A stretch of DNA of 23,451 nucleotides. It comes from Spirochaetes bacterium ADurb.Bin110. GTDB taxonomy: Bacteria > Spirochaetota > Spirochaetia > Treponematales > Rectinemataceae. The translations under genes were made by a program, and so were the position numbers. The notes below the pieces were generated by a model. It saw only the letters and a list, made by a program, of their open reading frames with translations, was not told the DNA's origin and searched no databases. Positions 1-6,900 of this stretch are shown here, piece after piece (position 1 is the first letter of the stretch; each line of letters opens with the position of its first letter). The stretch lies in NCBI GenBank assembly GCA_002070755.1, contig MWDY01000272.1, forward strand, positions 1 through 23,451, given 5' to 3'.

Positions 1-38
1 AATAACAAGCGAAAAGAATAACCATTCCATCGCTCTTT

Positions 39-57
39 GAGAATGATAATCATTCTC
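39..57. promoter_or_regulatory. Fur-family operator (Fur box)
   Basis: GAGAATGATAATCATTCTC is a perfect 19-nt palindrome centred on position 48, extended one base each side by T38/A58. It matches 17 of 19 positions of the classical Fur box GATAATGATAATCATTATC and fits the hexamer model NATWAT-NATWAT-N-ATWATN. It lies 71 bp before the phosphoribosyltransferase start. A weak sigma-70-like pair could flank it (TTGAGA at 37-42, TAAGAA at 61-66, 18 bp spacer), which would place the operator in the spacer for repression. Because the site is symmetric, it could also control a divergent gene left of the window. The regulator could be Fur, Zur or PerR; the sequence alone does not decide. Confidence 0.75.
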
Positions 58-128
58 ACTTAAGAAAGTCAAGATGATCTTTGATGATATCTCTTGTCCT
101 TGCTATGCCATTGCCGTAGAATCGTAAT

Positions 129-659
129 ATGGGAAAGCTCTACTATAGCTATCAGATGATTCATAAGCTGGCGCAGTCCATTGCGGAGCAGGTCAAGGAT
201 AGTGGCTTTTCTCCAGATGTCATTGTAGCGATCGGTACTGGTGGTTTTATTCCAGCGCGAATCCTGACGACTTATCTTGGCAAGCCGATACTAGCCGTTG
301 GTATAGCCTATTATGACTTAAATGATAGGCCAATGGACTATCCTCGCAAGGTACAATGGATCGAAGAAGCCGAAAAGCAGTTGGCAGGAAAGCGAATTCT
401 ACTAGTGGATGAAGTGGACGATTCCCGTGTGACACTGGAATACTGCACCAAGGAACTACTCAGCTATAGGCCGGCTGCTCTCGCGGTCTCGGTTCTGCAT
501 AACAAGCAAAAAAAGAAACGCGGCTCATTTCCTCCTGGCGTTCAGCATGTCTTTGTAGGAGAAAATCTTGGAGATGATTGGATTGTGTATCCCTGGGATG
601 CTCGTGACATCGATGAGCACGACAAAAATGCCGCACGGGATGTTGGCTTGGCATATTAG
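129..659 (+). CDS. Purine-type phosphoribosyltransferase (hypoxanthine/xanthine PRTase-like)
   Basis: A 176-residue type I phosphoribosyltransferase, expected to transfer phosphoribosyl from PRPP to a purine base (salvage) in the cytoplasm. The PRPP-binding loop is visible at about residues 90-103 (ILLVDEVDDSRVTL). This is the DEVDDSRxTL variant known from yeast Hpt1/Xpt1-like enzymes rather than the usual DDxxxTGxT. An IGTGGFIPARIL segment at 35-46 forms the early PPi-loop region, and a VYPWDARDI motif near the C-terminus is typical of the group. ATG129 is the first possible start because an in-frame TAG lies at 117-119. No good Shine-Dalgarno precedes it. The next gene follows after 33 bp, suggesting an operon with the two M16 genes, possibly under the Fur-type box upstream. 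The exact base specificity cannot be read from the sequence. Confidence 0.85.
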   Translation: MGKLYYSYQMIHKLAQSIAEQVKDSGFSPDVIVAIGTGGFIPARILTTYLGKPILAVGIAYYDLNDRPMDYPRKVQWIEEAEKQLAGKRILLVDEVDDSRVTLEYCTKELLSYRPAALAVSVLHNKQKKKRGSFPPGVQHVFVGENLGDDWIVYPWDARDIDEHDKNAARDVGLAY

Positions 660-692
660 CTTATTAGCTTAGAAAGGAGGTCATAAAAGCAA

Positions 693-2186
693 ATGAGACA
701 TAAAAGGTCTTTCTTCTGTATAATGCTGTCTCTTTTTTTGATGCTGCTGACGCTCGATGCAGTTGTTGCTCAACAAGCAAAGGCAGTTCGAAATACCACG
801 CTCGAGAACGGCCTCGAGGTCTTTGTGGTAGAGAACCATGCAGTGCCGCTTGTTACCGTGTGTATTGCCTTTCGTGGAGGCGCTATGGCTCATACACCTG
901 ATACTGCTGGGCTTTTTCACTTGTATGAACATATGATGTTCAATGGCAACGACAAATACCCAACCAAGGATGCCTTCTCTGCTGCGCTAAACCGCATGGG
1001 TACAACAAACTGGAATGGAGCTACGGGCATAGAATACATCAACTATTTCATCAGTGTGCCTTCGGAAAAGCTCCCCGATGCAATCGATTTTTGGGCGCAT
1101 GCCGTCATGGATCCCACTCTGGATGCCAGAGTTCTGGAGAACGAAAAGCAGGTCGTGCTGAATGAAATTCGCGGATACCATAGCGACCCATCGCAGATTG
1201 CCTCGAATGGTCTTGAATCGCGTATGTTCAAGGATTTTCCATGGCGAAAGAATATCGACGGTCCGGAGTCGAATACACAAAGGGCGAGCGTAGCAGCGCT
1301 TCGAGATATTCAGAAGACCTACTATGTGCCTTCCAATATGGCGCTTCTTGTGGGCGGTGACACGACCCTTGATGAAGTGCTGAGGCTAGCCAAGGCATCC
1401 TTTGGAAGTTGGGCAAGAGCGCCAGAGCCTGTGCTTGCGGAGCCACCTCATGGACCTATCCCGGATGGTATTCGTCTTGTAACTTCAGAGGATCAATTCT
1501 ATCGAGGTATTGCCCAAGTGGAATTCCGGTGGAGAGGGCCAGATGTCACGCGGCAGACCTACGACACATATATATCGGATGTACTTTTATTCTTATTGAG
1601 CTCGCCATCAGGGCCTTTCAAATCGGAGATTATGCGGAAAGTCTATGGTCTATATGACGCTGAATACATAGATTTTGTCTATCCAACCTCGCGCGATGGG
1701 GGGAATTACATTTTTGCCACCCTAATGCTCGTTCAGCGGCCAGCGGAGGAAGAGCCAGTGCTTCAGCGAGTGGAGAATCTTAAGTCCGCAGTGCTCGATG
1801 AATTCTCACTAATAGCCAATGACCCATGTGCTTATTTTGGAGGAGATGAAGCACTCGAGGAGGCGAAGACAAAGCTGGTAGACCAGAATATCTACGCGCT
1901 CGAATCTGCAGGGTCTTTTGTTACCGATACGCTCACATTCTGGTGGTCTACCGCGGGCACCGATTACTTCTTCGATTATGAGGAGAATTGCCGTAAGGTG
2001 ACCTGGGAGGATATTTCATCTCTCATTGAAAGATACCTTGCGGGGAAAGCGAGTCATCCGGTCGCAACCCTTGTGCGCTTGCGCACAAGTACTTTTAATG
2101 CGGATTCACGAATGAACGCGAAGATTTCCGAGCTTGGCTACACTCGCTTGACAGCGGAAAATGCCTTCTGGTGGCAAAAACAATGA
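693..2186 (+). CDS. Exported M16 family zinc metallopeptidase (active subunit)
   Basis: A 497-residue M16 (pitrilysin/MPP-type) peptidase with a signal peptide at residues 1-26 (hydrophobic core, VVA|QQ cleavage), so it is placed in the periplasm or envelope. The inverted zinc motif HLYEH is at 76-80 (H76 and H80 as ligands, E79 catalytic). The distal glutamate ligand is E158 in VVLNEIRG, 78 residues after H80, as the family expects, and E151 is the other conserved acid. The second, non-catalytic half continues to the C-terminus. AGGAGG lies 12 nt before ATG693. The next gene encodes an M16 protein lacking the zinc motif and begins 10 bp after this stop. M16B enzymes are known to work as such active/inactive heterodimers (for example MPP, or the Sphingomonas Sph2681/Sph2682 pair). 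The substrate is unknown. Confidence 0.9.
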   Translation: MRHKRSFFCIMLSLFLMLLTLDAVVAQQAKAVRNTTLENGLEVFVVENHAVPLVTVCIAFRGGAMAHTPDTAGLFHLYEHMMFNGNDKYPTKDAFSAALNRMGTTNWNGATGIEYINYFISVPSEKLPDAIDFWAHAVMDPTLDARVLENEKQVVLNEIRGYHSDPSQIASNGLESRMFKDFPWRKNIDGPESNTQRASVAALRDIQKTYYVPSNMALLVGGDTTLDEVLRLAKASFGSWARAPEPVLAEPPHGPIPDGIRLVTSEDQFYRGIAQVEFRWRGPDVTRQTYDTYISDVLLFLLSSPSGPFKSEIMRKVYGLYDAEYIDFVYPTSRDGGNYIFATLMLVQRPAEEEPVLQRVENLKSAVLDEFSLIANDPCAYFGGDEALEEAKTKLVDQNIYALESAGSFVTDTLTFWWSTAGTDYFFDYEENCRKVTWEDISSLIERYLAGKASHPVATLVRLRTSTFNADSRMNAKISELGYTRLTAENAFWWQKQ

Positions 2187-2191
2187 GGAGG
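2186..2191 (+). promoter_or_regulatory. Ribosome binding site deciding the start of the second M16 gene
   Basis: AGGAGG overlaps the stop codon of the upstream peptidase (TGA 2184-2186) and sits 5 nt before ATG2197. It favours this ATG over the in-frame ATG at 2161, which lies inside the upstream gene. Confidence 0.8.
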
Positions 2192-2196
2192 CAGGT

Positions 2197-3636
2197 ATGA
2201 GACATTCTAGTCATAATGTTCTTAAGGTATTTATTGTTGTCATACTTATAGTAGGAGTAGCGACCGGAGCTTGTGCTGCTACTCCCTATGTTCGCGAAAA
2301 CGCTCCTACATACATGAAGGCAGTACTTTCCAATGGTATTCCATTATATATGAAGGTACAGAATGCAAACCAGGTCTTTCATGTATCGCTGGTGCTAGAT
2401 GGTGCTTCCCTTGTGACTGCTCCAGAGCAAGCAGGCTGGGAGAAAATTGCCCTGGCAACTATGGCAAGGAGCTCGAAGAATTATCCTTACGAGAAAGCAG
2501 CTTCGATCCTCGATAGGAGATCATCGGTCATTACAAGTGCTGTACAATTCGAATATTCGACTTTCAGCCTTACGACACTTGACAAATATAGCGATGAGCT
2601 TCTTGCGCTCTGGAGCGACATGCTTGTGAATCCTTCTTTCGATCAGTTCGATTTTGACAAAGAAAAAGAGAATGCCTTACTTGCGCTGCAGGCAATAGAA
2701 CAGAATCCATGGACGATGACACAGAAGATAATGAACGAGGCTTATTTCAAGGGGCATCCCTATGGAGTCAACCCCGAGGGCACCGAGGAAAGTATTGCGC
2801 CGATGATGGTTGGAGATGCTCGAGATTGGTACAAGAAGCATTTTTCTGCAGATAGGATTTCCCTTGTGGCTGTTGGGGACTTCAATCCAGCCGAGCTTGC
2901 GTACAAGCTTGAAAAGCTTCTTGGTGACATTTCGAACTTGAATCTTGGACCAGTACCAAGGCCTACAAATTTTCCAATGGGGTCTCCTAGCTCAGAATTG
3001 GCCTTGGGATCGCTCATCACGCAAGCTCACGACCAGTCGAAGGGTATAATTTACCTAAGGGGCGATTTCGCGGCGCCGGCACCTGGAAGCGATGATTATT
3101 TTGCCACAACTCTAGCGACACGCATTTTTTCGGATTTGCTTTTCGCAGTGGTGCGCGATAAATATGGAGCAGTCTATACTCCTTCGGCTGCTATTAGGTC
3201 ATACACAGCAAATTATGGATCCATAATGATCTATAAGTCAGATGCACCGCAAAAAATTAAACAATACATCGATGAAGCGGCTGCTCTCATGGCGCAGGGT
3301 AGAGTTGTATCAGTGGACCCTACTAAAACAGATGCCGATGGTTATATGGGACTCTCAGATGCGCTCGATACTTACAAGCAGCTTTACATAAATGATTATT
3401 TTGAGGCTGTTCGAACCAATGCTGCCATTGCCTCTCTGATGATTCGCTCGATAAGACTGACAGGAAATCCGGCTGATTGGCTCAAGGACCAGGATCGCAT
3501 AGAAATGTTGGATGCCCTGGCGGTCCATAATGCCTTCGAGAAATATGTGCGTAACGGCACTTTCCTATGGGTAGCTGTTGGAGATCAAGCTTTGCTCGAT
3601 AAGCTCGACTGGAAAGCTTTCGAATCTATGCGCTAA
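2197..3636 (+). CDS. Exported M16 family protein, zinc site lost (pseudopeptidase partner)
   Basis: A 479-residue M16-fold protein. The N-terminus has a hydrophobic export signal at about residues 8-27; cleavage near ACA|ATP is likely. A cysteine at residue 26 gives only a poor lipobox, so lipidation is uncertain. Alignment by eye with the preceding peptidase puts K84, L87 and A88 where H, E and H of HxxEH should be (AGWEKIALATM), so it cannot bind catalytic zinc. The rest of the fold is typical: an AYFKGHPYGVNPEGT segment near 185-200 and a WYKKHFSADRISLVAVGDF segment near 212-230. An upstream in-frame ATG at 2161 would bury the signal peptide and is rejected in favour of ATG2197 with its strong ribosome site. 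It presumably pairs with the active subunit encoded immediately upstream. Confidence 0.88.
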   Translation: MRHSSHNVLKVFIVVILIVGVATGACAATPYVRENAPTYMKAVLSNGIPLYMKVQNANQVFHVSLVLDGASLVTAPEQAGWEKIALATMARSSKNYPYEKAASILDRRSSVITSAVQFEYSTFSLTTLDKYSDELLALWSDMLVNPSFDQFDFDKEKENALLALQAIEQNPWTMTQKIMNEAYFKGHPYGVNPEGTEESIAPMMVGDARDWYKKHFSADRISLVAVGDFNPAELAYKLEKLLGDISNLNLGPVPRPTNFPMGSPSSELALGSLITQAHDQSKGIIYLRGDFAAPAPGSDDYFATTLATRIFSDLLFAVVRDKYGAVYTPSAAIRSYTANYGSIMIYKSDAPQKIKQYIDEAAALMAQGRVVSVDPTKTDADGYMGLSDALDTYKQLYINDYFEAVRTNAAIASLMIRSIRLTGNPADWLKDQDRIEMLDALAVHNAFEKYVRNGTFLWVAVGDQALLDKLDWKAFESMR

Positions 3637-3668
3637 TTATATACAGAAAGCCGAGCGGCTGGCTGCTA

Positions 3669-6600
3669 TCAGTGTACAGAAAGCCGCACAACTGGCGCTG
3701 GTAGCGTCGAGAGCGACTTCTCTGCTCGCTCTGGTGAGGTCATTGCCGCTATCATCGAATCTCCGGCCGCTTCCGAAAGCAGCTTCCCCAAGTTGTGGAA
3801 ATCCTCTATGTCCGCTGCAAGAATCTGGTCGCGGATGTGCTGACGCGTTTCTTGAGTGTACCCAGAAAGAATATTCATAAGAGCGTTGAATCCTTTGGCG
3901 TCTGGCAGCTGGTAGGCATCGACATCTCCAATCGTCCCGATAATCGATTTTTGGATCTCTTCTCTTGGTAAATCGCAGGATTCCAGGAAAGCACCTACCT
4001 TTCTGAAGACTTCTATTGTGCGATCTAGGTTTGGGTCGCGATAGGAAAGGAACATAAGCAAAGCCGAGGCAAGATCGAGGCTGGAAAACCCTCCATATGC
4101 TCCACCAATGACTCTTATTTGCTCCCATAGATACGAGGTGTCAAGGTATTTTGTTGCTGCGAGAGCTCCGCCCGCAATAGGATCGAGCCCTGTTAGCGGT
4201 AAAATCATGCCTACGCTATTCACCTGGGTCTGCAGCTCGATCGTTTCAAGAGCGGGGTAAGCGCTGTGGGCAGGCTCGGCTTCTAAAGAAATATTCTCTT
4301 GATGTCTAGAAATTCTAGAGATAGACGGGTTGCAAACATGCGATGCTTCGTTTATCCATGAATCGAGCTCGAAGGAAGGCTTATCTGAGAAAGATTGCGC
4401 AAGCGGCGATTGTATAGGCAGGGACTGCGCAAGGCAGAGAATAGGCTCCGCTGATGCCTTTAGAATGGTTCGATCCGAAGTGATATTGATGAGTAGATTA
4501 TCGCGCTGAATAAGTTCTCTATGCACCTTTTGTATTTCTGACAATACTGTTGACCAATCTTCTTCGATACGATGCAAAAGCTTGCGAAGGAAAAAGAGGT
4601 GTTCGATACCCATAAGCTTTTCCGAAGCCCAATATGCTGGATTGAAGCGAGATCTAAGTCTAAGACCGACAATTCGCGCAGAAGCGGGAATGAGCATTGC
4701 CTCAGCTTGTGCCTTCTCCTCGAGTACAATCTGTCGAACACGTTCGCGGTTATCTAGCTGTGCGTTGGTGAGAATATCTAACAATATATCAGTAAGGATG
4801 CCGACCTTTTCGGGCAGGGCTTTGGCGCGTAGGAAAAACCATGGGACTGGCTTGTGCTCAGCCCAATGCGTTGTGGATATAACCATGCTTCGAATTCCGC
4901 CTGTATGCATGCCAATGCGCTGGATAAGCTGGACGAAATTGTATTTCTCTGTTCCTGTCTCGATTAAGAGACGACCCAAAAGACTGACATAAGCTAAAAG
5001 CTCAGAGGGCAGCTTCCCAAAATCGAAGCCAAGATCCAAGTAAAGGATGCCGCTTGTCGAAAGCTCATGATAGTAGCCATAGATTCCAGAGCTTTTTAAC
5101 TTTTCGCTTGCATATTCGAGTGGCTCAGAAGGCAGCACTGGCGATTCTATTGGAATATCATCGAGTGAGAGTACAGGAATGGTAGCGAGAGCTTCAGGAC
5201 TATCCGGCTTGTCTTGAAGTTCTTTAAGGGTTTTGGCAGTATCCTCGATTTTTTTAAGTGCTTCGTCATCTAAGCTGGCTCGGGCTAGAGCTAGCATGGC
5301 TTTTTCGGCGTCTTCTCGTTCGTGGTTGGAACTGGATGAGGGCAGGAACCTGACTGTGGTTCTGTGCTTATTCTTCAAGATGAGCGAATCTATAAGCTCA
5401 CTGAATAGCCTCGGGTTCTCCTTGGCAGCTTTTTTTGTTTGTTCAAGTGGTTCAGCAAAAGCGAGCGCTGCGATTGGATCGAGATCGTAGAGCCATTCAT
5501 TTAGAGCATCCAGCATGATGGCGAGGCCACGAGGAAAAGAGCCAGTGTTGCGTTCACGCAAGGCAAATTCAATGGTGTTGAGCGAAGCTGCGATAGTGTC
5601 GGGATCTATGCCATCGCAGGTAAGCCGTTCGAGCGTGGAGAAAATTAGCTCTTCGACCTTAGTGACATTGTTCGGCTCGACTCCCTTAAGTCCTATGGAG
5701 AAAGCTGTCTGGCGCATCTCTTCGTAGAAGCCGAAACCTGAAATATCCTCTCCGAGCCCGGATTCTATCAACGCCTTTCGCAGTGGCGAGGCTGGCGTGC
5801 CGGCTAAAATATGGAAGAGAACGAGAGCTTGCATCGAAAGGAGAAGATCTCCATGTTCATAGAGCATCCAGTTAATCGCTGTATAGGCTTTAGCTTCTTC
5901 TTTTGAATTATTCTGATAACTGCGTTCGATGAGCCGTGGTTCTGTGAAAGTCTGTTGGATGGCGGGAAGTGAGTCTATGGAAGCAGTATCAAACGGCGAT
6001 AGCCATTCATCCATATAAGAAAGGCGCTTTTCTGGGTCATCATCACCATAGAAATAGATAAAAGAATTAGAAGGATGATAATGTTTCTTGTGATAGGCAA
6101 CGAATTCTTCATAGCTAAGAGTAGGAATCTCTAGAGGATCGCCGCCGGAATCGAGGCCATAGGGAGTATCGGGAAACAGGCTGCATTTGCATAGATGATC
6201 GTGGAGGCTATCTGGGTCTGAATAGGCGCCTTTCATTTCGTTGAATACGACACCTTTGTAGCTGAGTTCTTTAGTCAAAGGATCTACTTCGTAATGCCAG
6301 CCCTCTTGCATGAAAGTATATTGGGTTAGATTTGGGTAAAAAACCGCATCTAAGTAGACATCGATGAGATTATAAAAATCCTTAAGATTCGCACTTGCAA
6401 CTGGGTAGCAAGTCTTATCCTCGAATGTTATTGCATTGAGAAAAGTATTTAGTGAGCCTTTCATGAGCTCGACAAAAGGTTCCTTTACTGGATACTTGCG
6501 AGAACCGCATAGAGTGGAATGCTCGATAATGTGAACAACTCCATTGTTGCGTTCGGGCGGAGTTCTGAAACTTATCCCGAAGACCTTGTTTTCATCTTTG

Positions 6601-6704
6601 TTGATGACAGATAGAAGTCGAGCTCCTGTTGGTTCGTGGCGATAAAGCCGGAATAGGGAATCGAGTTCAGGCACCGAGGACTCTTTTTGAAGCACAAATG
6701 GCAT
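3669..6704 (-). CDS. M16C peptidase, PreP/Cym1-type presequence-protease-like
   Basis: A large M16C zinc metallopeptidase of 1011 residues, the usual size for PreP/Cym1. Diagnostic features are HIIEH at 58-62 (H58, H62 zinc; E61 catalytic), followed by the subfamily signature TLCGSRKYPVKEPF. The distal glutamate is E156 in VVFNEMKG. There is no signal peptide, so it is cytoplasmic. Family members degrade short unstructured peptides such as cleaved signal or targeting peptides inside a closed chamber. ATG6704 is chosen over the in-frame ATG at 6752 because AGAGGAG lies 6 nt upstream and the extra 16 residues look unrelated. The gene converges on the M16 pair with only 32 bp between stops. It is separated from the polysaccharide locus and probably has its own promoter. 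Confidence 0.92.
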   Translation of the reverse strand: MPFVLQKESSVPELDSLFRLYRHEPTGARLLSVINKDENKVFGISFRTPPERNNGVVHIIEHSTLCGSRKYPVKEPFVELMKGSLNTFLNAITFEDKTCYPVASANLKDFYNLIDVYLDAVFYPNLTQYTFMQEGWHYEVDPLTKELSYKGVVFNEMKGAYSDPDSLHDHLCKCSLFPDTPYGLDSGGDPLEIPTLSYEEFVAYHKKHYHPSNSFIYFYGDDDPEKRLSYMDEWLSPFDTASIDSLPAIQQTFTEPRLIERSYQNNSKEEAKAYTAINWMLYEHGDLLLSMQALVLFHILAGTPASPLRKALIESGLGEDISGFGFYEEMRQTAFSIGLKGVEPNNVTKVEELIFSTLERLTCDGIDPDTIAASLNTIEFALRERNTGSFPRGLAIMLDALNEWLYDLDPIAALAFAEPLEQTKKAAKENPRLFSELIDSLILKNKHRTTVRFLPSSSSNHEREDAEKAMLALARASLDDEALKKIEDTAKTLKELQDKPDSPEALATIPVLSLDDIPIESPVLPSEPLEYASEKLKSSGIYGYYHELSTSGILYLDLGFDFGKLPSELLAYVSLLGRLLIETGTEKYNFVQLIQRIGMHTGGIRSMVISTTHWAEHKPVPWFFLRAKALPEKVGILTDILLDILTNAQLDNRERVRQIVLEEKAQAEAMLIPASARIVGLRLRSRFNPAYWASEKLMGIEHLFFLRKLLHRIEEDWSTVLSEIQKVHRELIQRDNLLINITSDRTILKASAEPILCLAQSLPIQSPLAQSFSDKPSFELDSWINEASHVCNPSISRISRHQENISLEAEPAHSAYPALETIELQTQVNSVGMILPLTGLDPIAGGALAATKYLDTSYLWEQIRVIGGAYGGFSSLDLASALLMFLSYRDPNLDRTIEVFRKVGAFLESCDLPREEIQKSIIGTIGDVDAYQLPDAKGFNALMNILSGYTQETRQHIRDQILAADIEDFHNLGKLLSEAAGDSMIAAMTSPERAEKSLSTLPAPVVRLSVH

Positions 6705-6710
6705 GCGAAA

Positions 6711-6717
6711 CTCCTCT
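6711..6717 (-). promoter_or_regulatory. Ribosome binding site of the PreP-like gene
   Basis: AGAGGAG on the minus strand, 6 nt before ATG6704. It fixes the start at 6704 and excludes the longer reading from 6752. Confidence 0.8.
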
Positions 6718-6724
6718 GGAAAAT

Positions 6725-6757
6725 GATAATTGAAGATAGCATGGAGAAGCAAAAAGC
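6725..6757 (-). promoter_or_regulatory. Possible sigma-70-like promoter for the PreP-like gene
   Basis: Reading the minus strand, TTGCTT is followed after 18 nt by TATCAT, shortly before the AGAGGAG ribosome site. This would give a very short leader. The match is modest and the assignment is by eye only. Confidence 0.25.
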
Positions 6758-6806
6758 GCTATATTCTGGCTCTCTTTCTCCATAGATTAACGCAATGCGC
6801 CCTAAT

Positions 6807-6842
6807 AAAAAAGTGTCCCCGGCGTTAGGAAGATCTTGGACA
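6807..6842 (-). terminator. Weak candidate terminator after the polysaccharide locus
   Basis: On the minus strand, TGTCC (6842-6838) pairs with GGACA (6818-6814), followed by CTTTTTT (down to 6807). The 5-bp stem with a loop of about 19 nt is poor. The position, after the last decayed gene and before the PreP-like gene, is right for a transcription stop. Confidence 0.2.
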
Positions 6843-6900
6843 GGATGGCAGGATAATTTAGACATGATTTACGGGATTTTGCTGGATTGACAGGATTTTG
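6838..6900. repeat. Degenerate 'acaggatt' short-repeat tract
   Basis: At least five imperfect copies of a (ca)ggat(ttt) word occur within 63 bp: 6840-6846, 6849-6854, 6873-6880, 6884-6888 and 6890-6899. Similar 'acaggattgacaggatt' tracts are common dispersed intergenic elements in diverse bacterial genomes; that comparison is from memory. The tract overlaps the last codons that can be read in the decayed barrel gene, so the real coding remnant probably ends near 6911. Confidence 0.45.

Noticed and set aside
3637..3668. Bidirectional terminator between the convergent M16 genes.
   Set aside because: Only a very short AGCC/GGCT pairing is present and there is no T-run on either strand.
3637..4128. 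Minus-strand frame of 163 residues within the PreP-like gene.
   Set aside because: It overlaps the large peptidase on the same strand in another frame and its composition is not protein-like.
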